64,000 nucleotides of DNA from Castanea sativa (Eukaryota > Streptophyta > Magnoliopsida > Fagales > Fagaceae): NCBI RefSeq assembly GCF_040712315.1, contig NC_134017.1:1084001-1148000 (forward strand), written 5' to 3'. Positions 11,081-23,363 of this stretch are shown one piece after another. Numbering within the stretch: the stretch's first letter is position 1; every line of letters starts with the position of its first letter. A model generated the notes under the pieces. That model was not told the DNA's origin, did not search any database, and worked only from the letters and a program-made list of their open reading frames with translations. The translations under genes and the position numbers were made by a program.

Positions 11081-11118
11081 CTCTCGCTCTCTCTCTCTTT
11101 CTCTCTCTCTCTTTCTCT
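11081..11118. repeat. (CT)n microsatellite, imperfect
   Basis: CT dinucleotide run with occasional TTT and G interruptions, inside a longer pyrimidine-rich stretch of the plus strand (10930-11270). Confidence 0.9.
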
Positions 11119-11222
11119 ACTTTCTTTTGGTGGATTTTTGTTCTTTCTTATAACTCTAATTAAGGTCGATGGTTCCCTTTTTTTCTTTTTCTTTTTTTAA
11201 ATATGTGTTTTGGTATTGTGTA

Positions 11223-11242
11223 TGTGTGTGTGTGTGTGTGTG
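11223..11242. repeat. (TG)10 microsatellite
   Basis: Ten uninterrupted TG units followed by TGCGTGC, about 100 bases after the CT tract. Confidence 0.9.
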
Positions 11243-12240
11243 CGTGCTTCTTTTTTTTTTTTTTTCCATTTCCCATAAGAAAAAGTCTTATCTTTCCCTT
11301 TTATAACTTTGATTGAATTTTAGTTTTGGTTAATACTTAGATTTTTTTTGGAATAATAATTTGAGATTATATCAAAACACAATTTACATGGCTAAAAATT
11401 TGAATATTCCTATCGATTATTTGAGTAATAAATTATTATAAAGTCTGGTTTTTATTCCTTTGGTTTTATTTTAATTTTGGTTAAGATAACATTGTAATTT
11501 TGGGATGAGCTTTTGATTATTATTGTAATTTTATTATTTCTTAAGAGATGAGAAATTTGAATAATAAATTTGAGATTGATAAATTTTTGTTTTATATTAG
11601 GCAAATATAACACGCTACAATAGAAGTTAGAAGAATATTGTTCAACTCAAAAAAATATTAATAAAAAAATAATATATTTATAGAGATAAAAAGATAAAAA
11701 ATACTTGTAGGAATCTTTTTATTTTATTTTTAAATAAATGATATTTGTAATGTGTAGAATGAGAGAGAGAATAACATATTTGAATCTAATAAAAAAACTC
11801 ATTTCGCAATTGTTCGTTTTAAAATAAAGGAGTGTTGCGTTGCAAGGTTAACTTAGTTCATAAAATTTAGCACCAAAAGGGTTCTACACGCATGTGGGAT
11901 AATTAAATATACAGAGCCAAAGGTATGTGGGAAGAGAACTAAACTTGACCTTAAGGTCCAAGGCCCAAGCTATATATGCAATATACATCTAAACTCATGT
12001 ATGTAATCTCCTTATTTTTAGTCACGATTTTTACAATTAGTAATTTATTTACCATCTTTAGCATCCTTTATTATTATTATTATTTTTTTGTAATCTTGTT
12101 AAACTTTACAATTTCACTTTGTTCAACCTTTTATCTACTTCAACCATTGGCTTCCATCTTAACTATTATATAAATTTCTTATTATTTCATTTCCACCCCT
12201 CTCCTCTATTCCTTCCAAGTTGTCCATGACAAAATAGGTC

Positions 12241-12244
<4 letters not shown>

Positions 12245-12280
<36 letters not shown>
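12245..12280. repeat. (CT)18 microsatellite
   Basis: Eighteen perfect CT units; likely polymorphic in length. Confidence 0.95.
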
Positions 12281-12283
<3 letters not shown>

Positions 12284-13610
12284 ATTTTGTTTCTCTATCG
12301 GTTGATTTTTTTTTTCAACCACTTATGTTTAGGATTCTAGTTGTAAGATATCTAATAATGAAATCGTTGCTGTAATCAAGATCTCATTCAAAGAAAAAGA
12401 TATCAAATATCTGGAATTTCTTTTTGAATATTTTCTAATAATAGTTCTTTTTTTTATTATTGATTTAATTGTCACATCACATTTGTTTCTCTTTTTGATA
12501 ATTTGTATATATTTTTATGTATATTTAGGTATTTTGGTATTGTAGTTCTTGATCACAAGTTTTTTTCCTGATCCCATTGGTTTTATTTGATTTGGGTTAA
12601 TAATTTGTTGTTTTGCAAGTTCGAATTTGTTTTTTTGTTGAAGTGATCCATTTTAATGTTAAACTATGAGACTTTACTAAATTTTGTTTATTGTTAATCT
12701 TTTTGGCTGAAAAAAGTTGTAGTTTTCATAGTTGTTTTTATAATGCCACTTATTCAACGAAAAGAAAATGTTAGTCAAACGAAAATAATCAAATGAATGA
12801 CATATTTTAGCTCTTGCAATTATATTTTCATTATTATAACTATTTCACAACAATGCATATATAGAAGTTAATTCTAATTGTTTATTTGATAATCTTTTGT
12901 GGTAGATGAATTTGTAATTTCCACAAAGAAAATAACCTCAATAGATTATCAACAACAAATTGTTTTTCCTAATTGGTCCAATTAATCATTGTTAAGTTTT
13001 ATTAATTTTTAGATATGTTTTTTGGAGTTTTAGATTGAAGGGTAGAAAAAATAGGATTTGAAAAGGTTTGTTTAAAAATAAAAGAATAATTTCTAAATTT
13101 TATATACTTTTTAATGATACACAAAATGTTAAAAATAAATTTTATTAAAAAATGAATATGTTCGCTGTCTTGCCTTTTGAATTCCTATAAAGAAATTGTA
13201 TAGATTCTTAGAAACTTTCTTCTATTCCTTGACTTCTATATCACTATATTCTAATCCGTAAGCCAAAAAATCCTCATTGAACTTTTTTTTTTAATCTTAT
13301 TTTCTTTTGGATCATTTGGAACAAAAGTTATAAGGAAAGTATCCATTAAGTTTTAATAAATTTTGAACTTGAGATCAAATTCAGATTTAGTGGTCATACG
13401 CGCTATACACTTATATGACGAGTTGTACGGGAGAAGCAACATAATTTTCCTTTTGTAAATCGTTGGCTAGTTAATATTGATGCATTTTCAACCAAGGTTT
13501 TAAATTTCCTTATAGCAACCATAGGATACAACTTCAATAGAGTTGTTAATATTGTTAGTCCTTAACATTTGTAACCAAAACATATGTCAAATGTGCCAAA
13601 TAGTATGACA

Positions 13611-15008
13611 TGTTGGATTAATACATGTTTATATCACATGCAAAACATATGCAGCGGAAAAATAACAGATCTACTTCATTCACAATTGATAACATGTATT
13701 ATGTAAATTTCAGAATTTAAGAATAACAGAGCGTACCATGGTGTGGTGAAATTCAAAACAAAAGATCAAAAGTACTTGAGAACACTTTTAATCTTCACTC
13801 TAGTTCCACTATACGTCCAAGAAGTGTGGTCTCTCAATCAGTTTCCAAGGGAGAATAAGAGAGTGGCTTACACTCACACACACCATTTCACAATAATGTT
13901 TTTTACTTAAAAAATTATGTATGTTTTTCCTTTTGTATCTAACTGATTATCTAATTGGGTTAGCCTTTTGGGGCTTTTTAATTGGGTTTTAGTGTGTGGC
14001 TTGGAGTGGGACCAAAAGGAAACAAATAGGACTTTAGTTCCACTGGGCCTTAGGTTTTTCTGTCAACTCTTGACAAGTACATAGTTACCATTAATTATAT
14101 TTAATACCACTATATAAATATAATTGCATTCTAGGTCTCATTAATAAATTATATCTCAAGACTTTATTGTACATGCAACCCCTTCATAAAATATTTGTAG
14201 TAATACAAAGTCATGTAGACTGTCATTTTGAAGATTACTACATCTTAATTCTTGAGTACCCAGTTTAATCCTTTATGTTATTCATCATATATTTATAAAA
14301 TCCAATTTCATAAATATATACTTTATTAACTCCTTACTAAAGTGGTTAGGCCTAACACTCTGAATAACCAAACCCATTAAACTTATCTCAAGAGAATATT
14401 TTATATCTCCACTAAGAGATTATGAATTTCATCTTGAGAATATATGTTGCATCAATAATAAATGTGGCTGCCCAACATATTGAGGTTTTGATCGTGACTT
14501 TAGATCTTACTCCTGATATATCGAAGCAACTTACACTTCATGATTAGGTCCATTATTCTCTCATGATTAAGAGTTCATGTAAATAGAAGTCGTGAGATTT
14601 ATTATTCATTTGATAGTCGTTAGGAGAATAATAAATCTCACAGAGGTCCAGTTCAATATGTCTTATCTTTTAAAACATATCAACACATCAACTAGAAGTC
14701 TTCACTTCCATAATCAAGACAAATCATCTTAATTGATATGTTATAGTCTTCGTAGATGAAATACTCAATTTCATCACTAACTATGAACTACAATTTTGAG
14801 TTTACAAAGAACTTATGATTTATATCTTTTGTGACTAAATCCCATAAATCACATACTATGCATCTCATGGACTATATGATAATGTCCAATATTCATGTTA
14901 CCATTGTTTTAGATAGTAATAAAACAATTTTATTAATCACAACATTAGGTCATACATAATGTCATATATAGCATCATACAATAGGATTTAAGACCACTAA
15001 TCCTAACA
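13611..15008 (-). mobile_element. Solo LTR of Copia family B (copy B1)
   Basis: A 1.4-kb block starting TGTTGGATTAATACATG and ending ATCCTAACA, flanked on both sides by TGACA (13606-13610 and 15009-15013), a perfect 5-bp target duplication. No internal region is present, so this is a solo LTR left by LTR-LTR recombination. Four relatives lie at 40764, 52405, 58636 and 60916. The orientation is minus, inferred from the copies at 52405 and 58636, where a purine tract and pol text show which end is the 3' junction. Removing it restores continuous flanking sequence across the target. Confidence 0.9.
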
Positions 15009-15040
15009 TGACAATGGCAGACCCAATACATGGTACATAC

Positions 15041-15767
15041 TGTTGGAGAGATAAGCATCTTGGGGAGTTTCCTTGAATAATTAATATAACATATAAAGAC
15101 ACGCTTTAACCCAAAAGGCCTAAGCCCTATCGGTATGTGCTCAATTATGTTGTATAATCACTCATTCTTCTAATCTTTATTCAATATGGGACTTCATTCA
15201 CACATGTATACCCAACAATCTCCACCTCACGTGTGAGTCTTTGCTTCTTTGTGGGCTTTAAGACCTTTCTGTGGGCCATGAACAAGTCTGACTCACTCCC
15301 CCTTGCCTAATGGACATTTCCCTTCACTAGTGCGTCATCCATGGGCTTTCACGTGTCAATCCCGTACGTCTTTTATCCTTCATAGGAACTTCGCACCTCA
15401 TCGTTTTCTAGCACCGTTGGCAATAACAGTCCTTTGTCAGGCCTTTTCCAAGATTGTTTGTGTGGCCTTTATGGGCTTGCATGGTGTAATATAATGTTGC
15501 CATTCCAACTATGAAGGGCACCCGCCCTGCTCAATTTGCAAGAGGGCTTCAAGTACACACACCTTGTTCCTACTTTAATTGCCACCTTTGCCCCACACCA
15601 CCACCATGGACTCAAATACCACTTGTTAGGGAGATAAATACCCTGGAGAGTTTCCTTGAATAGTTAATATAACATATAAAGACACACTTTAACCAAAAAG
15701 GCCAAAACCCAATGAGTATGTGCTCATTATTTAATGTGGGATTTCACTTATACGTGTATACCCAACA
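15041..15767 (-). mobile_element. Small TRIM-like LTR element
   Basis: Two related short LTRs, 15041-15217 (177 bp) and 15624-15767 (144 bp), both start TGTT(G/A)G and end ACCCAACA. They flank a 406-bp internal region with no coding capacity. On the minus strand the right LTR is followed by AGTGGTATTTGAGTCC, a decayed initiator-Met primer site, and GGTGGAGAT precedes the left LTR as a purine tract, so the element points to the minus strand. Size and lack of coding fit a terminal-repeat retrotransposon in miniature. The right LTR lacks about 30 bases present in the left. I see no clear target duplication. Confidence 0.7.
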
Positions 15768-15773
15768 ATCAAT

Positions 15774-16993
15774 TGTTGGGTGCAAGTTGGCACCAAGGTC
15801 TAGCCCACTTGAAAGCTCTTTAATAAGCAAACCCCAACTAATGAAGACTTCTATTTCAACTTGAAAAAGGAGAACATGGAAAGTCAACACTCCATATGCT
15901 CCTAGGAGTGTGAGTGGTTTGATTATGTTGGTCAGTGGTGGTGGGATCTGGGTTTGATTGTGTTGGTGGTGGTTTTGGGATCTGGGTTTGATTGTAGTAG
16001 TTGTAAGCTAAATTGGCTGGGTTAGAGTGTTTGAGATTTTTGTGTGGGGAAGATGGGTTTCTGCCGTGGGTCTTAGGGAAGAACAAGAAAAGGTATGTTT
16101 ACTGGGTTTTAGGTTTTTTTTTTTGTGTTTATTTCCCAAGAAAATGTATAGGTTTATGGATTTGTTGGAGATTGGTTTGTTTATTGAGTTTATGAGTTTG
16201 ATTTGGTGGAGAATTCGATTTTAATTGTGTTAGAGTTTGGGGAAGAACATGAAGAATTCGATGGGCTTGATCTGGGGAAGAACGCTTAGAACATGTTCTT
16301 ATGTTCTTCCAAATAAGTAATGAAACTCAACCATTTTTTAAATTATTTAATTTAATTAGATTTTTTTTTCATTTTTTATAAAAAAATTTGTTGAGGTGGC
16401 ATTTAAAAAATGCCAAATAATTTTTTTAATAATATTTTAATGGCCACGTTAGTGCTATGTCAGCTAGCAGGGTACTCCATCTACCACATAGGAGTTTTCT
16501 GTTAATGGGTTGATGACAAGAACCAAAATAAAATTGATTTTATGTTTTTAGGGATTGGAATAGTAGCAAAATCAATTTAGGAACCAAAATGCGAATCGGC
16601 CTGAAATGTATTTTTGCCCAAAATTCTATATATAAAAGGTATGTGTCTAATGAAATAGTGTTGTGTGCCACATAGTGAAGAAAAAAAGAAAAATGTGTCA
16701 CACAAGAGAAAAAAAGGAAAGCAGCCAAGAGGAAGCCGCTTAGAGAAAGAAAACAGCCAAGAAAGAGAACTATGCATGAAGAAGAAAACAAAAAGAAGAG
16801 AGTAAAGTGTTGCTGCCTTTGAGAGAGATAATTAATGTGTGTAATTGATTTGATAATAGTAAAATTATTTGGAGTTTTTCCAATGGTTTTTCCCTTCAAA
16901 GAGAAAGGGTTTTCCAAGTAAATTTTGTGTTCTTGTGTGTGATTGTTTTTTTGGGTTGCTAATATTTGTGATAATATTATTTGGAACCCAACA
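15774..16993 (+). repeat. 5' LTR of Copia C, with a 0.7-kb extra block
   Basis: Starts TGTTGGGTGCAAGTTGG and ends GGAACCCAACA. Its first 140 bases and last 370 bases match the 3' LTR, but about 15914-16620 has no counterpart there. The block contains GGTTTGATTGTGTTGG-type text and, near its right end, GGAACCAAAATGCGAATCGG. A TATA box (CTATATATAAAAGG, about 16627) lies just after it. Confidence 0.75.
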
Positions 16994-16995
16994 AG

Positions 16996-17007
16996 TGGTA
17001 TCAGAGC
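16996..17007 (+). promoter_or_regulatory. Primer-binding site of Copia C
   Basis: TGGTATCAGAGC, complementary to initiator-Met tRNA (internal-cut type used by plant Copia elements), two bases after the LTR. Confidence 0.85.
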
Positions 17008-17026
17008 TAAGGTTAGAGTTGAAGCA

Positions 17027-18438
17027 ATGGTCAGAGAAGAAGGCAAGGCTTTAGGAATTGAGAAGTTTGATGGAACAGACTTTGGGTGTTGGAGGATGCA
17101 GCTTGAAAATTATCTCTATGGGAGGAAATTGCATCTGCCTCTTTTGGGGCTGAAACTATGAAGGATGAAGAAATTGCATCTGACAACATTATGTCCATCT
17201 GCCTCTTGACCACAGCAGATTTGATGAAGGCTTTGTCTAGCATGAATGAAAAGCCATCAGCTAACAACAAGGTGTATCTGATGAAGGCAGAAGACACTCT
17301 TGTAGTGCAACATCTGAATGGGTTCAATACAATCACAAATCAATTATCCACGATGGAAATTGAATTTGATGATGAGGTTTGGGAATTGATTCCTTTGGCT
17401 TCTTCACCAAATAGTTGGGAAGCCAAGAGAATAGCGGTGAGTAATTCTACAAGGAAAACCAAACTCAAATATATTGATATTTGAGATTTTGTTCTAAGTG
17501 AAGAGGTTCACATGAGAGATACAAATATAGACAATGCACAAGATCAGAGGTAGAAGCAAATGACCTAATGATGGAAAATTCAATGGTAGGTCACAATCAA
17601 GAGATAGATTTCAGTTTGAGGAAACTAGAGAATGCTTCAATTGTGGGGAAAAAAGGTCACTTAAGAAGAGATTGTTGGCATTGGAATAAAAAACAAAATA
17701 AAGGAAAATATGAAAGGAATGATAGTGAGAAAAATATTACAGTTGCTATGATTTCTAAGGATGTTGTGGTGCTCTCTACTGAAGAGCAAAAGTGTGAGCA
17801 TATTGCTAATAATGATGTTGAGTGGGTTGTTGATTCTGCAGCCTCCCACTTTGTTATCCGTATGAACGGATTGTTTACCACGTACAAAATAAGAGACTTG
17901 GGTACAATGAAGATGGGTAATCCTAGTTACTCAAAAATTGTGGGAATTGGGGATGTGTGCAATAAAACAAACGTTGGTAGCACTATGATGTTGAAGGATG
18001 TGCGACATGTTCCAAGATTTAAGGATGAATGTGTTTTCTATATTGGCTATGAATCAAGCTGGTTATTGTAACTACCTTGGTAACAGAAAATGGAAACTTA
18101 TTAAGGGGCCAATGGTTGTTGTAAGAAAACATGCATGTTGCAGTATGTATTGGACTCATGTGAAGACCTGTAAGAAGAGGTTCAATGAGATTAAAAATTT
18201 TGAGAAGACTCCACAGTTGAGAGTTGGAATTAATGGTGTTAATACCAAAAGTGTGAAATTCTCATTGCTTGATAGTGCTTTTGAAGAGGAAGTGGTAGGT
18301 GATGAAGAATATAAAGATGTTAAGGCTGCATTGGATGATAATGAAGTGAAATACATTGGAAGTCTTGAGATGGAGGAGCACTATCTTCCACTAGAGATTG
18401 ATGAACCTCACGAGAAGAGGACTACTAGAGAACATTGA
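17027..18438 (+). pseudogene. Copia C gag-protease remnant fused to post-integrase linker
   Basis: ATG at 17027 opens gag: FDGTDFGCWRMQLENYLYG, then after a frame change TTADLMKALSSMNEK and QHLNGFNTITNQLS (17200-17345), then a decayed zinc-knuckle region with KKGHLRRDCWHW (about 17650). Protease follows with VEWVVDSAASHF, where the usual DSGAS is DSAAS. The text at 18050-18180 (QAGYCNYLGNRKWKL) is the pre-integrase domain. Directly afterwards comes an acidic linker (FEEEVVGDEEYKDV...) that normally lies downstream of integrase. Integrase is therefore deleted in frame; RT and RNase H are gone. Confidence 0.7.
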
Positions 18439-18676
18439 ATTGTTTGCTTCGAGAATAATTGGGCTTCTAAAGAGGGGGAGCTAAGGGATTGGATTAAAAA
18501 AAATACAAGATGAGATTAATTCTTTGAGAACGAAAGGTATTGATGTTGATGAGGTGTTATTAGTGCTAGTGAAGATAATGAAGAAGGTCATGCTTAGAGT
18601 CAACTTGACCAACATGAAATTGAATTGAAGAGATAGATTGAAAATCTCCTCCTATTGATGGGTTGGAGGGGGAGAT

Positions 18677-19263
18677 TGTTAGGTGCAAGTTGGCACCAAG
18701 GTCCAGCCCACATGAAATCTCTTTGATGAGCTATTCCCAACTGATGAAGACTTCTATTCTATTTCAACTTGAAATAGATGAACATGGAAAGTCAACACTC
18801 TATATGTTTCTAGGAGTGTGAGGCAGCAGAACTCTATTTATAAAAGGTATTTTGATGAAATAGTGTTGTGTGCCTCATAGTGAAGAAAAAAAGAAAACGG
18901 TGTTGCACAAGAGAGAAAAAAAGAAGAAGGATGGCAGCCAAGAGGGAACCGCTTAGAGAAAGAAGATAGCCAAGAAAGATAGTTGTGCATGGAGAAGAAG
19001 ATAGAAAGAATAGAGCAAAGTGTTGCTGCCTTTGAGAGAGATAACTAGTATATGTGAGAGCAAAGAAAGCAATCGAGATTTTTTTAGCCGTGAAATTATT
19101 GTAATTGATTGTAATTGATTTGATAATAGTAAAATTATTCAGAGTTTGTATCATGATTTTTTCCTTCAAAGAGAAATCGTTTTCCACGTAAATTTTGTGT
19201 TATTGTTTGTGATTATTTTTTTGGATTGCTAATATTTGTGATAATATTATTTGGGACCCAACA
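18677..19263 (+). repeat. 3' LTR of Copia C
   Basis: 587 bp from TGTTAGGTGCAAGTTGG to GGGACCCAACA, matching the outer parts of the 5' LTR at 15774. It contains the TATA box CTCTATTTATAAAAGG near 18832-18847. Confidence 0.8.
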
Positions 19264-19721
19264 CATCCAAAGGGGTTTCTTTTTCTTTAATTATAGTTGT
19301 AGATAAGAGCTACAACAGAATTTCAAGATAAACAAAATACTGGGTTTTTTGAGGAAACCCAAATTAAGAGTTTCAAAAGTTGGTTCCATAAGTTCAATTT
19401 TCTTCTCCAATTGTCTATTAATTTTATTTTCAAATTCATTGAAATCATTTAATTATAGAATTTCAATATTATGGAACACATCAAAATAAGCCAAATCAGA
19501 ATTCATCTTATTAAAAATGTTGAAAAGTACATTGGAACTTGCATTACAAGACATCTTTCCATGCTATTAGTAAACCTAACCCAAGTCCAATTGCTAAGTT
19601 GCCCATCAATAGGGGTGATGAATGTAGAAGGATCACTTGGCTCTTCGATGGTGATTGTCGATGCCCAACCTCGATCATTTGCAGCTAAAAACTGCCATCG
19701 CTGTTGGCCTTTGTTCGACCA
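19264..19721. other. Flank of Copia A, unassigned
   Basis: 458 bases between Copia C and Copia A. The minus strand keeps an open stretch near the Copia A end (about 19720-19500), including SNWTWVRFTNSMERC-type text, which I do not recognise. By target-site logic it was contiguous with 34476 onwards before Copia A inserted, so it may be leader or internal sequence of the Tat element. Confidence 0.4.
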
Positions 19722-20102
19722 TGTTAGGACATATGTGTTTCAAGTGTTAAGAACATATGTCATTCATTTATGTAATTGGCTAATCCTTTGACAACACGCT
19801 CTTTACTTGAAATTGGGTAGATTTAGGATGAATTTTATACTTCAAGAAATTGTGTTTCAAGATCAAGTGTTGAAGTCATCAAATTTGTCCAAGAAACAAG
19901 CTGAAAAGTGCAAGTTCATTAAAGCTCGACAGCTAGCATGTGTCGAGGTTTAAAGAGCTGTTCCAGCCTCGCGGCTCGACAGTTGCTCGACAGCATCTCG
20001 ATACCTCTATCTGTCGAGGTTTAAGAAAAACAGGTTTTGAGTTCTGTTTTGATTCCAATCCGTGGATATGTCTTTGGGCTTTCTTTTCTTCTAATCCTAG
20101 GC

Positions 20103-20110
20103 ATATAAAA
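20103..20110 (+). promoter_or_regulatory. TATA box of Copia A 5' LTR
   Basis: ATATAAAA in GGCATATAAAAGG, about 75 bases after the TCGACA cluster. The 3' LTR has TATAATAGG at the same place, so its TATA box is weakened. Confidence 0.65.
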
Positions 20111-22410
20111 GGATAATTTTAAGGGCCATCAAACAATACACAAGTTGCACAAGTATTGAGAAATCCTTGTTCAAGTAAGTTGTGACTTGAGACAAAGTTC
20201 TCGTCCTAGTTCATCTTTCTTGTGAAGAAGTTGCTATGTAGTATGCATAGTAGGGTTTTATAACCGAGCATCTTCTTGATCTTCATCGGGTGGATGAATT
20301 GAAGAACTTTGCAGCCAATAATCTTCTCTAGTTGGTGATTGAAGTCGCGTATTGGGATCCGCGCAATTGGTTAGTCACGTACTTGGGAGCCATGTATTGA
20401 AAGGAGAAATTGTCACTATAGAACAAGTCCAATTGGGTATTGGAGTAAGGGTTCAACTGTAGGTTGGTAAGGTACTTGGGATTCCTTTACTTGTAACCGT
20501 TTGTTGTGATAATAGTGGAATTTGGTAGTGGTGACCTTAAAATCACCCGGTGGGGTTTTTTCTGTGTAGGTTTTCCCCATTCGTAAACAAATCACCGTGT
20601 CATTTATTTTTTGCTGCATACTTAATTTATTAGGTGATTTGTTTGTGCTACCACACAATTTGCATGTTAATTTGATTAATTAATAACTTGGCTAATTAAT
20701 GAACACTACAACAAAATGTAACTGCAGTGACAAATTTTAGTGAGGAAAATTTTTTCGTCGCAAAAAAGTACCACATAGCGACGAAATATAAATTTCGTTG
20801 CTATTTATAAAAAAATTTGGTAACCTTTAGCGACGAAAAATTGATTTCGTCGCTATAGGGATGTTGAATTAGAGGTGTGAAGCAAAAGGGCAGCCATGAA
20901 ACCAAAATGGATCTACAGCGATGACTTTTTTCGTCACTAAAAGTTTTAGTTTTTTGCGACAAAAAAATTTCGTCGCTAAATGTGTTGGTAATTATGCTTT
21001 TAGTGGCGAAAAATGTTTCGTCGCTAAAGGTGAGAATTAGCGACGAAACATTTTCGTCACTAAAAAGAAAAACACAAGATTTGTGTGGAGCAATAGCGAC
21101 AAAATTAAATTCGTCACTAAAGGCGATGAATAGTGATGCAATCTATGTTTCGTCGCTATAGAGGTTGTTGAATTAGGGGCACCAATTGAAAGTGTAGGCA
21201 CGAAATCAAGTGGAGCTACAGCGAAGAAATAGTTTCATCGCTAAAAGTTCTAGTTTTTGCGACGAAATAATTTCGTCGTTAAAGGTGCTGCTGTCATGCT
21301 TTTAGTGACGAAACCATTTTCGTCGCTGAAGAAGAGAATTAGCGACAAAAAGGCTTCGTTGTTGAAAAAAAAAACACATGATTTTGGGGAAAATCTACGT
21401 CGAACTCGAATTCGTTGCTAAAGCTAATATATAGTGACGAAACGGAATTCGTCGCTATAGATATCCTATATATACTTTTTTAACTTTTTTTTTTCCTCAC
21501 TCATTTAGCAATACCCACTCCCTCACATTGATACCCATACCCAAATCACACTGATACCCATTCCAAATCAAACCTTCGACAACGCTTCAGCTCCGGCGAC
21601 TTTTGGCGACGCTCCAACACCGGTGACCTTCAGCAATGCTCTATACCGTGACGGTTCGCATCGCGGCGCTCCATACCACGACGGTTCGCATCACCTTATT
21701 TCATCTTTGTACAGTGCTTCATCTTTGACTGAAATTTTGATTAATTGAGTTGGATGGAAATAGAGATGTTTTGGAAGTGCCTATGTTGTTTTATTGCATC
21801 AAAATGTTTTGTCTTACAGGTTGAGTTTTAAGTAGTTTAGCTTATTTAATTACTTTTTGCACCCATGGTTTCATTCAACTGAACTACTTCTCATTCTTTT
21901 CCTTCAATCTTACTATTTAACTCTAAATTCTAGTGGTAATAAAATTGGGCTGAATGTTCCATTGTCTAATAATTTGAAGTTTTCTCTTGTTTGACTGCTT
22001 CTTTATATTCTACCAACAAACTCAATGACATGCCACCTGTATATGATTCAGAGAAGCTACAACTGGTATGTTGACCAGTTTAATAATGAGTCAAAACTTT
22101 GGTGGAAACATGTTTTATTTTGACCTTTCATGGTACCATGAAGATTTTGCATAAATGTGAAGAGATTTGTTAAGTTTGGGTTCTAATCATTGGAAAAGAC
22201 GTGCTATGCATAGTTCAATCTATTGTTTTCACCAAAGAGAAGTTATCATTATGGACTCAAATTTGTTATGTCTTTTAGTTACAACGCTATTTATTTTTTT
22301 TTTTTTTTCTCTTTAGCAGGCTAAATACACATTGTTTGCAATAACTTTGGATTTTTTCTGAAAGTTGTAAGCTTAACTTGAGCAAAGTAAGTAAATTTTA
22401 GTTAAAAACT

Positions 22411-23352
22411 TATAAAACTCTATACTTATGATCTTGGAAATTGGATTTGTGGTGGTATGTTGTGATGGAGCAAGCGGGTGGCTTGCATGGTGTTATAAGG
22501 TGGTTTAAATACATATTGGGAGTGTTTTTTCAATTCTTGCAAATGTGAATGAGTATTGTTAATTAGATGTGATGAATATTACTTTATTAGATTTCAATAC
22601 TTGTAAACTCTATACTTGTGATGTTGAAAATTGAATTGTTGGTGGGTTTTTGTGTTGGAGCAAGCGGGTGGCTTGCATGGTGTTATAAGGTAGTTTAAAT
22701 TTATATTGGGAGTGTTTTTTCAATTCTTACAAATGTGAATGAGTATTTTTAATTAGATATAATGAATATTACTTTATTAGATTTCAATACTTGTAAACTC
22801 TATACTTGTGATGTTGGAAATTGGATTTGTGGTGGGATTTTGTGTTGGAGTAAGTGGGTGGCTTGCATGGTGTTAAAAGGTGGTTTAAATTCATATTGGG
22901 AGTATTTTTTTTTTCAATTCTTGCAAATGTGAATGAGTATTGTTAATTAGATGTGATGAATATTACTTTATTAGATTTCAATACTTGTAAACTCTATACT
23001 TGTGATGTTGAAAATTGGATTTGTGGTGGGTTTTTGTGTTGGAGCTAGCGGGTGGCTTGCATGGTGTTATAAGGTGGTTTAAATTCATATTGGGAGTGTT
23101 TTTTTTTTCAATTCTTGCAAATGTGAATGAGTATTGTTAATTAGATGTGATGAATATTACTTTATTAGATTTCAATACTTGTAAACTCTATACTTGTGAT
23201 GTTGGAAATTGGATTTGTGGTGGGTTTTTGTGTTGGAGCAAGCGCGTGGCTTGCATGGTGTGATAAGGTGGTTTAAATTCATATTGGGAGTGTTTTTAGT
23301 TTCTTGCAAATGTAAATGGAATTTGTTGATTAGATGTGATGAATAGTACTTT
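22411..23352. repeat. Tandem array (about 190 bp x 5) inside the CACTA element
   Basis: Five head-to-tail units, with AACTCTATACTTGTGATG starting near 22416, 22606, 22796, 22989 and 23184 (spacings 190, 190, 193, 195). Differences between units are few, mostly in T-runs, so the array expanded recently relative to the rest of the element. Each unit carries AGCGGGTGGCTTGCATGGTG. Confidence 0.92.
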
Positions 23353-23363
23353 AATTTATTAAT

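Larger units (their letters stand above)
10487..13610. other. AT-rich intergenic spacer, no gene recognised
   Basis: No credible coding text on either strand; the apparent frames are pyrimidine-tract low complexity. It holds three microsatellites (listed separately), several A or T homopolymers and stretches of more than 75% A+T. I see no transposon ends here, although old unrecognisable insertions are likely. It is the longest stretch in the window without an identified mobile element. Confidence 0.6.
15774..19263 (+). mobile_element. Deleted Copia element C
   Basis: Two LTRs (15774-16993 and 18677-19263) flank 1.7 kb with gag and protease text but no integrase, RT or RNase H. A primer site (16996) and a purine tract, GGAGGGGGAGA (18665-18675), sit at the expected places. 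The internal deletion joins the pre-integrase region to the linker normally found between integrase and RT. The flanking five bases (TCAAT, CATCC) do not match, so one end may be rearranged. Confidence 0.75.

Noticed and set aside
10931..11200. Plus-strand frames rich in Leu, Ser and Phe that look like membrane proteins
   Set aside because: They are translations of CT-rich low-complexity DNA around a microsatellite, with no promoter or homology.
15041..15767. Cassandra-type TRIM with 5S RNA promoter
   Set aside because: The LTRs lack the 5S-like internal promoter text I would expect; it is another small LTR family.
17998..18438. Apparent novel 146-residue ORF
   Set aside because: It is the Copia C pre-integrase region fused to the acidic linker, not a separate gene.
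15036..19268. CATAC before the TRIM-like element and CATCC after Copia C as a joint target duplication
   Set aside because: Only four of five bases match and no mechanism makes the two elements one unit; likely chance.
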